Shown here: piece after piece, positions 7,788 through 16,351 of the stretch
How the letters are laid out: every line of letters begins with the position of its first letter
How positions within the stretch are numbered: the stretch's first letter is position 1
Source of the DNA: Deltaproteobacteria bacterium
GTDB taxonomy: Bacteria > Myxococcota_A > UBA9160 > SZUA-336
Length of the DNA: 64,000 nucleotides
Reading direction: 5' to 3'
NCBI GenBank assembly: GCA_016875225.1
Contig: VGRW01000006.1
Location: 24,426 to 88,425, forward strand
Notes under the pieces: generated by a model
Databases searched by the model: none
What the model saw: only the letters and a program-made list of their open reading frames with translations
What the model was told of the DNA's origin: nothing
Made by a program: the position numbers and the translations under genes

Positions 7788-9425
7788 TCACCGTCGCTCG
7801 CGCGCCCGCTCCCGCAGCACGAACTTCGTGACCTTGCCGGTGGCGTTCATGGGCAGCGAGTCGACGATCTCGACGTGGCGGGGGACTTTGAAGTTGGCCA
7901 TCTGCTCGCGACACCAAGCGGTGACGGTGGCGGGGTCGAGGCTGGCGCCGGGGCGGGGGACGAGGAAGGCCATGCCGACCTCGCCCAGGCGCTCGTCGGG
8001 GATGCCGATCACGGCGGCCTGGGCGACGCCGGGCAGGCCGAGCAGCGCGTTCTCGATCTCGGCGGGGTAGCAGTTGAAGCCGCCGACGATGAACATGTCC
8101 TTGATGCGGTCGGTGATGCGCAGGTAGCCGCGCGCGTCCATCACGCCGACGTCGCCGGTGTGGAGCCAGCCGCCCGCGTCGATCGCGTCGCGCGTGGCGG
8201 CGGGGTCGTCCAGGTAGCCGAGCATCACGTTGTAGCCGCGCACCACGATCTCGCCGGGCTGGCCGCGCGGGACTTCCGCGCCGTCCTCGGCGACGCAACG
8301 CACTTCGACGTCCGGGATCGCGCGGCCCGACGTCGTGGCGATCGTCTCGGGGTCGTCTTCGGGGCGGCACATGCTGACCACGCCCGTGCTCTCGGTGAGT
8401 CCGTAGCCGGTGATCACCGTCTCGAAGCCGAGCTCGCGGCGCATGCGGTGGACGAGCTCGACCGGGATCACGGCGGCGCCGGTCACGGCCAGGCGCAGCG
8501 GCGACAGGTCGTAGCGGGACAGGTCGGGCGTGGCGAGGATCGACTGGTACAGGGTGGGCGGACCGGGCAGCACGCTGATCCGCTCGCGGGCGATCCGCTC
8601 CAGCACCGCGGGCGGGTCGAAGACGGCGTGCGGGATCACCGTGGCTCCGCGCATGAAGGCGGAGAGCCAGCCGGCCTTGTAGCCGAAGCCGTGGAAGAAG
8701 GGATTCACGACCAGATAGCGGTCCGAGTCACGCAGCCCGACGATCTCGCTCCAGGCCGCGAAGCAGCGCAGGTTCTGCGCGTGGGTCGTCATCACGCCCT
8801 TCGGCTTTCCGGTGGTGCCGGACGTGAAGAGGATGTCGGAGAGCGCGTCGGGCGGGACCGACTCCGCTCGGTGTCGGGCGTCGATCGCGGCGACGCGGTG
8901 GCCGCGCGCGAGGAACTCGGACCAGGCCTCGACGCCCGGCTCGATTGCTGCGCCGTCCGCGCCGCGCAGCACCGCGATCCGCTCGAGCTTCGGCAGGCCC
9001 GCGACCGGCCGACCCGCGGCGGCGCCGCCGAGCGCGCGCTGCAGAAGCTCGACGTAGTCGACGCCGAGGAAGCCCCGCACCGTGCAGAGGACGCGCGCGC
9101 CGCTCTTCTCGAGCACGTAGCCGGCCTCGAGTCCCTTGAGCCGGGTGTTCAGCGGGACGAGCACGGCCCCCGCGGCCTGCAGGCCCAGCGCCGCCGTGAT
9201 CCACTCCCAGAGGTTGGGCGCCCAGATCGCGACGCGGTCGCCCGGGCCGATGCCCGCGGCCATGAAGGCGCGCGCGGCGTCTAGCATCGCCTCGGCGAGC
9301 GCTGCGTAGCCGAGCGCGACGGGGCCGTCCTCGATCGCGATCTTCCCGCCTCGGCGCGCGCCCGCGTCGAGGAGCAGGCGCGGGATCGTCTCGGCGAGCG
9401 GGTCGGTCGGGGTCATCGCGGCCAT
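7788..9425 (-). CDS. fadD3: HIP-CoA ligase FadD3 (steroid-ring acyl-CoA synthetase)
   Basis: 545 residues; ATG at 9425, with a second ATG at 9416 as alternative. It is an ANL-superfamily adenylating enzyme with the P-loop FTSGTTGKPKG, the 'NPFFHGFGYKAG' segment, 'GYGLTE', 'WLHTGD' and the C-terminal 'NATGK' lysine. The FHxFGYKAG, LPGPPTxYQS and MCRPEDD signatures match, from memory, mycobacterial FadD3. FadD3 makes the CoA thioester of the two-ring steroid remnant 3aα-H-4α(3'-propanoate)-7aβ-methylhexahydro-1,5-indanedione (HIP). The ipd operon 6-12 kb away supports this. Its start is 15 bp from the divergent MFS gene, so promoters must overlap coding sequence. A decayed copy of its 3' end is at 4894-5165. 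Confidence 0.85.
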   Translation of the reverse strand: MAAMTPTDPLAETIPRLLLDAGARRGGKIAIEDGPVALGYAALAEAMLDAARAFMAAGIGPGDRVAIWAPNLWEWITAALGLQAAGAVLVPLNTRLKGLEAGYVLEKSGARVLCTVRGFLGVDYVELLQRALGGAAAGRPVAGLPKLERIAVLRGADGAAIEPGVEAWSEFLARGHRVAAIDARHRAESVPPDALSDILFTSGTTGKPKGVMTTHAQNLRCFAAWSEIVGLRDSDRYLVVNPFFHGFGYKAGWLSAFMRGATVIPHAVFDPPAVLERIARERISVLPGPPTLYQSILATPDLSRYDLSPLRLAVTGAAVIPVELVHRMRRELGFETVITGYGLTESTGVVSMCRPEDDPETIATTSGRAIPDVEVRCVAEDGAEVPRGQPGEIVVRGYNVMLGYLDDPAATRDAIDAGGWLHTGDVGVMDARGYLRITDRIKDMFIVGGFNCYPAEIENALLGLPGVAQAAVIGIPDERLGEVGMAFLVPRPGASLDPATVTAWCREQMANFKVPRHVEIVDSLPMNATGKVTKFVLRERARERR

Positions 9426-9440
9426 GATAATAGAGAGGCG

Positions 9441-10733
9441 ATGCAGACGGATCGCGGCGCGAGCTCCCCGGCCTACCCGCGCTACGTGCTCGGCGTGCTC
9501 TGGCTGGTCTACGTGGCGAACTTCGTCGACCGGCAGGTGATCGCGATCCTGCTCGAGCCGATCAAGCGCGAGCTCGGCGCCTCCGACACCGCGATGGGCT
9601 TCCTGTCCGGGTTCGCGTTCGCGCTCTTCTACACGTTTGCGGGCATCCCCGTGGCGCGCTGGGCCGACCGCAGCTCGCGAACCGCGATCCTCGCCGCGGG
9701 CGTGGCGGTCTGGAGCCTGTTCACCGCCGCGTCGGGTCTGGCGCGGAGCTTCGCGGAGCTTGCGTTGGCGCGGGTGGGCGTGGGCATCGGCGAGGCCGCG
9801 GGCACGCCGCCCTCGCACTCGCTGATCTCGGCCTACTTCCCGCCGGGCTCGCGCGCGACGGCGCTGTCCATCTACGCCTCGGGCGTGTACGTCGGCTCGA
9901 TGCTCGCGTATCTCGGCGGGAGCTGGGTGCTCACTCACTTCGACTGGCGCACGGTCTACCTGCTGGTCGGCCTGCCGGGAATCGCGCTCGCTCTCCTGGT
10001 GCGCTTCACGGTGCGCGAGCCGCCGCGCGCGGCGCCGAGCGGCGCGGTCACGGGGCAGGGGGCCGCGCCCGGGACGCTCGCGGTGATCCGCGAGCTGCTC
10101 TCGCGGCGCTCGTTCGTGTTCATCGTTCTCGCGGGCTCCTGCCAGTCACTCTCGGGCTACGCGACGCTGGCCTGGGGCCCCGCGTTCCTCGGCCGCGTGC
10201 ACGGGCTCGCGCCGGTCGAGATCGGCGCGTGGCTCGGGCTCGTGATCGGCATCGGCGGGTCGCTCGGCGTGTTCCTCGGCGGGATGCTCGCCGACCGGCT
10301 CGGCGCGATCGATCCGCGCTGGGTGCCGCGGCTCTGCGCGCTGCAGTGTCTGTCCTCGTTCCCGTTCCTGCTCGGGTTCCTTCTGCTCGGAACGCCGCGA
10401 GCGGCGCTGCTCTGCTTCGCGCCGGCCTACACGCTGGCGGCGATGTACGTCGGCCCGATGCTCGCGATGGTGCAGGGGATCGCGCGGCCCGAGACCCGCG
10501 CGACCGCCTCGGCGCTGCACCTCTTCATCCTGAACATGGTGGGGCTGGGCGCGGGGCCGCTGCTGGTCGGGCTCGGGGACGACCGCGTCTTCGCGGCCTT
10601 CGGCTCCCACGCGATCCGCTACTCGCTGGTGAGCGCCGGGGTGATCGCGGCGCTCGGGAGCCTCGTCTTCCTGCTCGTGGCGCGCACGCTGCGCGCGGAC
10701 CTCGCGGATGCGTCGGAGCCCGCGCGGCGCTAG
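9441..10733 (+). CDS. MFS transporter, spinster-like
   Basis: 430 residues with about 12 hydrophobic segments and the MFS inter-helix motif 'GIPVARWADRSSR' after TM2. The N-terminal 'WLVYVANFVDRQVIAILLEPIK' region resembles, in shorter motifs such as 'NFVDRQ', the spinster/glucarate-type MFS group common next to lipid, steroid or aromatic catabolic genes. It is likely an inner-membrane carrier. A GAGAGG stretch precedes the ATG. It diverges from fadD3 with only 15 bp between the starts, suggesting coordinated control, and is convergent with the synthetase at 10739. A role in steroid or organic-acid uptake is inference from context. Confidence 0.85.
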   Translation: MQTDRGASSPAYPRYVLGVLWLVYVANFVDRQVIAILLEPIKRELGASDTAMGFLSGFAFALFYTFAGIPVARWADRSSRTAILAAGVAVWSLFTAASGLARSFAELALARVGVGIGEAAGTPPSHSLISAYFPPGSRATALSIYASGVYVGSMLAYLGGSWVLTHFDWRTVYLLVGLPGIALALLVRFTVREPPRAAPSGAVTGQGAAPGTLAVIRELLSRRSFVFIVLAGSCQSLSGYATLAWGPAFLGRVHGLAPVEIGAWLGLVIGIGGSLGVFLGGMLADRLGAIDPRWVPRLCALQCLSSFPFLLGFLLLGTPRAALLCFAPAYTLAAMYVGPMLAMVQGIARPETRATASALHLFILNMVGLGAGPLLVGLGDDRVFAAFGSHAIRYSLVSAGVIAALGSLVFLLVARTLRADLADASEPARR

Positions 10734-10738
10734 CCGGC

Positions 10739-12541
10739 TCAGCCGGCGTCGCCCGCGAACGGGCGCAGCGACAGTCGCGCGAGGTTCTTCGCGTTCACGG
10801 GCACGTAGTCGCGCGCGGACGGGTCCCTGACGAAGAGCGGATCGCGGATGCGCTGCGGATCGTAGCCGTCGCGCTGCAGCTCGAACTTCTTCAGCTTGAA
10901 GGTCGAGGTGATGTCGGCGCTCGACGACAGGCGCACGAAGACCGGCGCGGCGTAGCTCGGCAAACGCTCCTCGGTGTAGGCGTAGAACGCGCGGCCGTCG
11001 AAAGCCGCGGGGTCGCGCAGCACCAGCGCCGCCATTCCCGCGCGGCCCTCCGTCCCGGGCACGCGCACGCCGAAAACGTTGGCGATCTCCAGGCCCGGGA
11101 ACGCGCCCAGCGACTCCGCGACCTCCTGGGTCGAGACGTTCTCGCTCTTCCAGCGGAACGTGTCGCCGATCCGGTCCACGAAGTAGTAGTAGCCGTCCTC
11201 GTCGCAGCGCAGCAGGTCGCCGGAGCGGTAGCAGCGGTCGCCCTTGCGCAGCACGTCGACCAGGATCTTCGCATCGGTGGCTTCGCTCGACGTGTAGCCC
11301 TCGAAGCGGCCCGCGCCCGAGTCGGGAAGATCCGGAATCACGCCGATGAACTCGCCGATCTCCCCGGGGGCGCATAGCTGGTACAGCCCGTCCGAGCCGC
11401 GCGGGTGAACGCCGGTCTCGTCGTCGTAACGGATCAAGCGACCGTTGTGATAGTCGGGGAAGGGGATCCGCCCGCACGAGCCGACTTTGTTGTCGACGTT
11501 CAGAAGCGACGTGTTCGCCTCGGTCGAGCTCCAGCCCTCGAGGATCTGCTCGATGCCGAAGCGCTGCTGGAAGGCCGGCCAGATGTCGCGGCCGAGGCCC
11601 GCTCCCATCATCACGCGGATCTTGTGCGCGCGGTCGAGCGGGCTCTCGGGCTGGCTCAGCAGGTACCGGCAGATCTCTCCGATGTACTGGAACGCAGTGG
11701 TGCCGTAGCGAACGGCGTCGCTCCAGAACTGACTCGCGCTGAATCGGCGCCGCAGCGCGATGGCCCCGCCGTGGTGCAGCGCGCACGACACGACCACCAT
11801 TCCCGCGGCTCCGTGGAAGAGCGGGAGCACGCAGGCGATCACCTCGTCGCGGCCGTACCCCGCGACGGCCGACATTCCGTCGCCCACGCCCAGAAACCGC
11901 ATGTGGCTGAGCCGCGCCGCCTTCGGAAGCCCGGTCGTTCCGGAGGTGAAGATGTGGAACAGGTCGTCGCCCGCGACGAGACCCGCGCGCAGGCCCGGAT
12001 CGGGATTCCGTTCGGACCCTCGCTCCAGCGCGTCCGAGAGACTCCACGCCCCGCGCGGTAGCTCCGCGGGGTGATCCGGGTCCAGATCGACCGCGACCAC
12101 TCGATCGGCTCCCGAGACTCCCTCGAGCTTGTCGAGACACTCGCTGCCGACGATCAGGTGGCGCGCGCGCGCGGTGTCGAGCACGTGGGCGAGCGCGTCC
12201 CCGCGAAGCTGGGTGTTGATCAGCGCGGTCGTCACGCCGAGCTTCGCGAGCCCCGCCCAGGTCGAGATGAACTCCGGGCGGTTCTCCATCAAGAGCGAGA
12301 CGACGTCCCCGCGGCGAAGGCCCAGCGATAGCGCGGCCGAGGCGACGCGATTCGCGCGCCGGTTCAGCTCGCCGTAGCTCACCCGCCGGTCCTCGAAGAG
12401 CACGAAGACCCGATCCGGATCCGCCGCCGCGCGCTCCTCGATCCGGTCCGCGACGGTGAACTTCTGGCTGGGCGTGTAGCGCAGCGTTCCGGCCGAGAGC
12501 ACCGCGAGACGCTTCTGGGTCACCTCTCGGGGCACGCTCAT
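10739..12541 (-). CDS. FATP/FadD6-type acyl-CoA synthetase
   Basis: 600 residues from an ATG that overlaps the MaoC stop (ATGA). It has the AMP-binding loop FTSGTTGLPKAARLSH, 'EGWSSTEANTS', 'YRSGDLLRCDEDGYYYFVDR' in pieces, and 'TFRWKSENVST'. That arrangement is typical of very-long-chain and FATP-type (SLC27-like, FadD6) synthetases, which activate long-chain or sterol side-chain acids. Third gene of the thiolase-MaoC-synthetase set on the minus strand. A steroid side-chain acid is a plausible substrate because of the neighbours; a long-chain fatty acid is equally possible from sequence. Confidence 0.85.
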   Translation of the reverse strand: MSVPREVTQKRLAVLSAGTLRYTPSQKFTVADRIEERAAADPDRVFVLFEDRRVSYGELNRRANRVASAALSLGLRRGDVVSLLMENRPEFISTWAGLAKLGVTTALINTQLRGDALAHVLDTARARHLIVGSECLDKLEGVSGADRVVAVDLDPDHPAELPRGAWSLSDALERGSERNPDPGLRAGLVAGDDLFHIFTSGTTGLPKAARLSHMRFLGVGDGMSAVAGYGRDEVIACVLPLFHGAAGMVVVSCALHHGGAIALRRRFSASQFWSDAVRYGTTAFQYIGEICRYLLSQPESPLDRAHKIRVMMGAGLGRDIWPAFQQRFGIEQILEGWSSTEANTSLLNVDNKVGSCGRIPFPDYHNGRLIRYDDETGVHPRGSDGLYQLCAPGEIGEFIGVIPDLPDSGAGRFEGYTSSEATDAKILVDVLRKGDRCYRSGDLLRCDEDGYYYFVDRIGDTFRWKSENVSTQEVAESLGAFPGLEIANVFGVRVPGTEGRAGMAALVLRDPAAFDGRAFYAYTEERLPSYAAPVFVRLSSSADITSTFKLKKFELQRDGYDPQRIRDPLFVRDPSARDYVPVNAKNLARLSLRPFAGDAG

Positions 12542-13005
12542 GACGACTCCTCGGCGTAGTAGCGGCTGATCGTGTCGATCACGCAGCCTGGGCGGCTCCC
12601 GCCCTCGATCTCGACGGTGACCCGGATCGTCGCCTGCACGCCCCCCGCGACCGGCTCGGCGCGGAGCAGCTCCGCGCCGCCGCGCACCCGCGAGCCCACC
12701 GGAACCGGCGCGGGGAAACGCAGCCGGTCGGCGCCGTAGTTCACGCCCATCGAGGTGCCGCGCACCTCGACGATCTGCGGCAGGAACAGATTGACCAGGG
12801 ACTGGGTCAGGTAGCCGTGGGCGATGCAGCGGCCGAACGGCCCGCTCGCCGCGCGCTCCGGATCGACGTGGATCCACTGCCGATCCCCGGTCGCCTCCGC
12901 GAAGCGGTCGATTCGGTCCTGCTCGATCTGGAGCCAGTCGCTGTAGCCCAGGTGGCGGCCCACCGCGCCGATCAGCTGGTTCGGTGACTCGAAGATGGTC
13001 GCCAT
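12538..13005 (-). CDS. MaoC-family (R)-hydratase
   Basis: 155 residues, the size of a single-hotdog (R)-specific enoyl-CoA hydratase. The hydratase-2 motif is present at ~40-65: 'GDRQWIHVDPERA' supplies the catalytic Asp and His, followed by 'GPFGRCIAHGYLT'. ATG at 13005, 17 bp after the thiolase stop; its own stop overlaps the start of the synthetase gene. It probably hydrates an enoyl-CoA ahead of the thiolase-like enzyme encoded upstream. Confidence 0.88.
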   Translation of the reverse strand: MATIFESPNQLIGAVGRHLGYSDWLQIEQDRIDRFAEATGDRQWIHVDPERAASGPFGRCIAHGYLTQSLVNLFLPQIVEVRGTSMGVNYGADRLRFPAPVPVGSRVRGGAELLRAEPVAGGVQATIRVTVEIEGGSRPGCVIDTISRYYAEESS

Positions 13006-13022
13006 TCCGAGGCTCTCGGCTC

Positions 13023-14522
13023 TCACTCGGGCTCGAAGCGGCCGAGCTCCCCGTCGCGCGAGAGCCGTCCCTTGCGCCCGACCTGCTCGCCCGCGACGAA
13101 GCGCTCCAGAAGCGCCCGGTCGGCGGGCGTGTTCGCGATGAAGCGCTGGTCCTCGTCGGTCCTCCCGATCACGATCCCGCGCGCCGGCGCGCCCTCGCGG
13201 TCGTACACCACCGTGTAGCCCTCGATGCGCCCTGTCCCGCGAGACGCCACGACGACCGGGAGCGGAGCGGGAAGCGGATCTGCGGCGTTCGGGCCCGGGT
13301 CCACGCCGTCGCCGGTCGGGCGCTCGGTCGACCAGACACAGCCCGAGTGCTTGGTCAGATACCAGCCGTTGCCCGTGACCAGACCCTTCTCGCCCGGGTG
13401 ACTGCGCAGCAGATCCGCCATCGCGGCGAGCGAGTGCAGCGTGTAGTTGTTCGCGGGCCCGCCCGCGTAGGGCAGGCCACCGGTCACGGTGAGCGCGCGC
13501 GGGTCGCCGTCCGCGACCCCGTACGACTCCGCGGCCGACTGCACCGCGACCGGGAAGCAGCTGTAGAAGTCGATCCGGTCGATGTCGTCGATCGTCACGT
13601 TCGCGCTTCCCAGCGTCCGTCGCGCGCACTCGGCCATGGCCGGAGCCCGCGAGAGATCCGGGCGCTCGCTCACGAACCAGGCACGCTCCTTGGTGTAGGC
13701 GCCGCCCCACCAGTAGAGCCAGCGGTCCTCGGCGATCCCGAGCTCGCGCGCGGCGCCCGCCGACATCAGCAGGACGCCGGCGGCCTGATCGGTCTCGAGC
13801 ACGGCGTTCAGGTACTTCGTGTACGGGAACGCGATCATGCGGTTCTCCGCCGTCGGCGTGACGAGCTCGGCGGCGCTGCGGCGCACCGGAAACCAGGCGT
13901 AGGGGTTCTTCGCCGCGGTCTCCGTGAACGGGGCGAACAGCCGGCCCAGCCGCTCGCGGTGCTTCTCGAGCGAGAGCCCGAGGCGCGCGCGGAGCGCGTT
14001 CTCGAGCACCGGGTAGTTCTGGACCGGCATGTCGAGACCGTGCTGCTGCTCGAGCGGGTTGTTCCCCAGCGACGGCTCGGCGATCACCTCGGCCTGGCCC
14101 GATCCGCCGATCTTCCAGTCGAGCTTGACCTGCCGCTGCCGGGCGCGCTTCAGCGTGTGCATGTTGTTGCAGCCGACCGCGAGCGCGATCCGCGACTCGC
14201 CGCTCGCGATCCGACGCGCGAGCCGGTTCACCATCGTGAGCGGGGCCTCGCCGCCGAGCCCGGAAGCGAGCTCGCAGCGACTGGTCGCGCCGAGCTGCTC
14301 GGCGAGGAACCGGCCGCCGTTCGGCGCCAGCCATCCGGCCACGTCGACCAGCCCCACGCTGTCGATCCCGCGCAACGCCCGGTCACCGGTCCCCGCGTTC
14401 TGCGCGGCATCACGCGCCATCTGCAGGAGCATCGCGAGGGGCTCGGGCGCCTCGCGCGGATCCGCGTCCCGAACCACGAGCTGAGCCGTTCCCACCAATA
14501 CCGGCCGGTTGTCCTCGTTCAC
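13023..14522 (-). CDS. Thiolase-family acetyl-CoA acetyltransferase-like protein with C-terminal extension
   Basis: 499 residues, longer than a classical thiolase (~390). The N-terminal half has the thiolase fold pattern, including 'SRCELASGLGGEAP' around Cys83, and the later 'DFYSCFPVAVQ' and 'NGWYLTKHSGC' segments with a candidate catalytic His. The last ~90 residues form an OB-fold-like extension ('EGYTVVYDREGAPARGIVIG'-type strand pattern in short pieces). Such proteins cluster with acyl-CoA catabolism and include SCP-x-like aldolases and thiolases. First gene of a minus-strand operon with MaoC and the FATP-type synthetase. Whether it cleaves beta-ketoacyl-CoA or acts as a retro-aldolase cannot be settled here. 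Confidence 0.8.
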   Translation of the reverse strand: MNEDNRPVLVGTAQLVVRDADPREAPEPLAMLLQMARDAAQNAGTGDRALRGIDSVGLVDVAGWLAPNGGRFLAEQLGATSRCELASGLGGEAPLTMVNRLARRIASGESRIALAVGCNNMHTLKRARQRQVKLDWKIGGSGQAEVIAEPSLGNNPLEQQHGLDMPVQNYPVLENALRARLGLSLEKHRERLGRLFAPFTETAAKNPYAWFPVRRSAAELVTPTAENRMIAFPYTKYLNAVLETDQAAGVLLMSAGAARELGIAEDRWLYWWGGAYTKERAWFVSERPDLSRAPAMAECARRTLGSANVTIDDIDRIDFYSCFPVAVQSAAESYGVADGDPRALTVTGGLPYAGGPANNYTLHSLAAMADLLRSHPGEKGLVTGNGWYLTKHSGCVWSTERPTGDGVDPGPNAADPLPAPLPVVVASRGTGRIEGYTVVYDREGAPARGIVIGRTDEDQRFIANTPADRALLERFVAGEQVGRKGRLSRDGELGRFEPE

Positions 14523-14621
14523 CTTCCGCCTCCTCCCGAAGACCTCTCATATACCACGAGCGGGGCCCCTCGCGATCGACGCCGCACGCCGCAGCCGCGA
14601 TCCGATACCATCTCGGCGACG
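14523..14621. promoter_or_regulatory. Divergent promoter region between thiolase operon and ipdF
   Basis: The 99 bp gap must carry both promoters. On the minus strand TGGTATATGAG is a reasonable -10 region for the thiolase operon. ATACCA occurs twice (14551-14556 and 14605-14610), 54 bp apart, once near each expected promoter. I see no mycobacterial KstR2-type palindrome. Assignments are tentative. Confidence 0.3.
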
Positions 14622-15404
14622 ATGAGCCGCGAGCTTCCCCCTTACCCCCCGGGCCGCAATCTCCTGGCCGGCAAGACCGTGCTGGTCACTGCGGCCGCGG
14701 GCGCCGGAATCGGCTTCGCCGCCGCGCGCCGCTGCGCGGAAGAGGGCGCGCGCGTGATGATCAGCGACATCCACGAGCGGCGTCTGCGCGAGGCGGCCGA
14801 CGAGCTGGAGCGAGAGCTGGGAACGCGGCCGCCCACACGGCTCTGTGACGTCACGCGCGAGCCGGAGGTCCGGGCGCTCGTGGACGCCGCGATCGCCGAG
14901 CTGGGCCGGATCGACGTGCTGATCAACAACGCGGGCCTGGGCGGGACGGCGCGGATCGTCGAGATGCGCGACGAGGAGTGGAGCCGCGTGCTCGACGTCA
15001 CGCTGAACGGAACCTTCCGCATGATGCGCGCGGTGCTCCCGCACATGCTCGAGCGGCGCAGCGGCGCGATCGTGAACAACGCCTCGGTGCTCGGCTGGCG
15101 CGCGCAGGCCGGGCAGGCGCACTACGCGGCGGCGAAGGCGGGCGTCATGGCGCTCACGCGTTGCGCCGCGATCGAGGCGGCGGAGGCGGGCGTGCGCGTG
15201 AACGCGGTCTCGCCGAGCCTGGCGATGCACCGCTTTCTGTCCAAGACGATGCCCGAGGCCGAGCTCGCGGAGCTGGAGAGTCGAGAAGCCTTCCAGCGCG
15301 CGGCCGCGCCCTGGGAGGTGGCGAACGTGATGGTGTTCCTGGCCAGCGACTACGCGTCGTACATGACCGGCGAGGTCGTCGCCGTGAGCTCGCAGCGCGC
15401 GTAG
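14622..15404 (+). CDS. ipdF: IpdF-like 5-hydroxy-HIP-CoA dehydrogenase (SDR)
   Basis: 260 residues, SDR fold: VTAAAGAGIG nucleotide motif near residue 23, INNAGLGG, the serine-bearing NNASVLGWRAQ, YAAAK, and 'FLASDYASYMTGEV' near the end. The unusual TAAAGxGIG, NNASVLGWRAQ and YMTGEVVxVS combination matches, from memory, mycobacterial IpdF (Rv3559c). That enzyme oxidises the 5-hydroxyl of the CoA-activated two-ring steroid remnant. It is transcribed divergently from the thiolase operon and convergently with the ipd operon, so it has its own promoter. Confidence 0.8.
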   Translation: MSRELPPYPPGRNLLAGKTVLVTAAAGAGIGFAAARRCAEEGARVMISDIHERRLREAADELERELGTRPPTRLCDVTREPEVRALVDAAIAELGRIDVLINNAGLGGTARIVEMRDEEWSRVLDVTLNGTFRMMRAVLPHMLERRSGAIVNNASVLGWRAQAGQAHYAAAKAGVMALTRCAAIEAAEAGVRVNAVSPSLAMHRFLSKTMPEAELAELESREAFQRAAAPWEVANVMVFLASDYASYMTGEVVAVSSQRA

Positions 15405-15422
15405 CCACGGCACACGCCGGAG

Positions 15423-16331
15423 TCAGGCTCCGTACACCGGCTCGGGCGCGGCGGCCTTGGCCAGGATCTCCGCGACCGCGGCGCCGATCTCGTCGGGCTC
15501 CCAGCGCGAGCCCTTGTCCACGCCCGGGCCGTGTCGCCAGCCGTCGGCGAGAGAGATCTTCCCGCCCTCGACCTCGAAGACGCGTCCGGTGACTGCGTGT
15601 GACTCGGCGCTTCCCAGCCAGACCACCAGCGGCGCGACGTTCTCCGGCGCCATCGCGTCGAAGCGGCCCGGCTCGGGCTTGGCCATGGTCTGCGCGAAGA
15701 CCGCCTCGGTCATGCGCGTGCGCGCGGCCGGCGCGATCGCGTTCGCGGTCACGCCGTAGCGCGCGAGCTCGGCGGCCTGCACCAGGGTGAGCGCGGCGAT
15801 CCCCGCCTTCGCGGCCGAGTAGGCGCTCTGGCCGACGCTGCCGAGAAGTCCCGCGCCCGAGCTGGTATTGATGATCCGCGCGTCCACGCGCTGGCCCGCC
15901 TTGCTCTGCTCGCGCCAGTGGGCCGCCGCGTGGCGCGAGGTGCAGAAGTGACCGCGCAGGTGCACGCGCATGACCGCGTCCCACTCCTCGGGGGAGCCGC
16001 TCGCGAACATGCGATCGCGCAGGATGCCGGCGTTGTTGACCACGACGTCGAGCCGGCCCCATTCGCGGAGCGCCTCGCCGACCAGGCGACCCGCGCCGTC
16101 CCAGTCCGCGACGTCCTCGGCGTTTGCGATCGCGACTCCGCCGGCGGCGCGGATCGAGGCGAGCACCTCGCCGACGGGACCGTCCGAGCCGCCGCTCCCG
16201 TCGAGCTCGGCGCCGACGTCGTTCACGATCACGCGCGCGCCCTGGCGCGCGAACTCGAGCGCGTGGGCGCGGCCGATCCCGCGCCCCGCGCCGGTCACGA
16301 TCACCACCCGGTCGTCGCAGATCCCCGGCAT
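15423..16331 (-). CDS. SDR of the ipd operon (Rv3548c-like)
   Basis: 302 residues; ATG at 16331. Classical SDR motifs TGAGRGIG, NNAGILRDRM, NTSSGAGLLGS and YSAAK. The 'NDVGAELDGSG', 'AYSAAKAGIAALTL' and 'VTGRVFEVEGGK' segments resemble hydroxyacyl-CoA dehydrogenase SDRs, and specifically the Rv3548c protein of the mycobacterial steroid-ring cluster. Last gene of the ipdA-ipdB-ipdC-echA20-fadA6-SDR operon, 20 bp after fadA6. It may catalyse the 3-hydroxyacyl-CoA oxidation that precedes FadA6 thiolysis; this is inference from order. Confidence 0.82.
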   Translation of the reverse strand: MPGICDDRVVIVTGAGRGIGRAHALEFARQGARVIVNDVGAELDGSGGSDGPVGEVLASIRAAGGVAIANAEDVADWDGAGRLVGEALREWGRLDVVVNNAGILRDRMFASGSPEEWDAVMRVHLRGHFCTSRHAAAHWREQSKAGQRVDARIINTSSGAGLLGSVGQSAYSAAKAGIAALTLVQAAELARYGVTANAIAPAARTRMTEAVFAQTMAKPEPGRFDAMAPENVAPLVVWLGSAESHAVTGRVFEVEGGKISLADGWRHGPGVDKGSRWEPDEIGAAVAEILAKAAAPEPVYGA

Positions 16332-16351
16332 CTCCGCGCTCCGCCGCCGGC

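Noticed and set aside
7788..9938. Longer reading frame giving fadD3 a ~170-residue N-terminal extension
   Set aside because: The extension is arginine-rich, overlaps the divergent MFS gene, and has no homology to the ligase family; the ATG at 9425 fits the family length.
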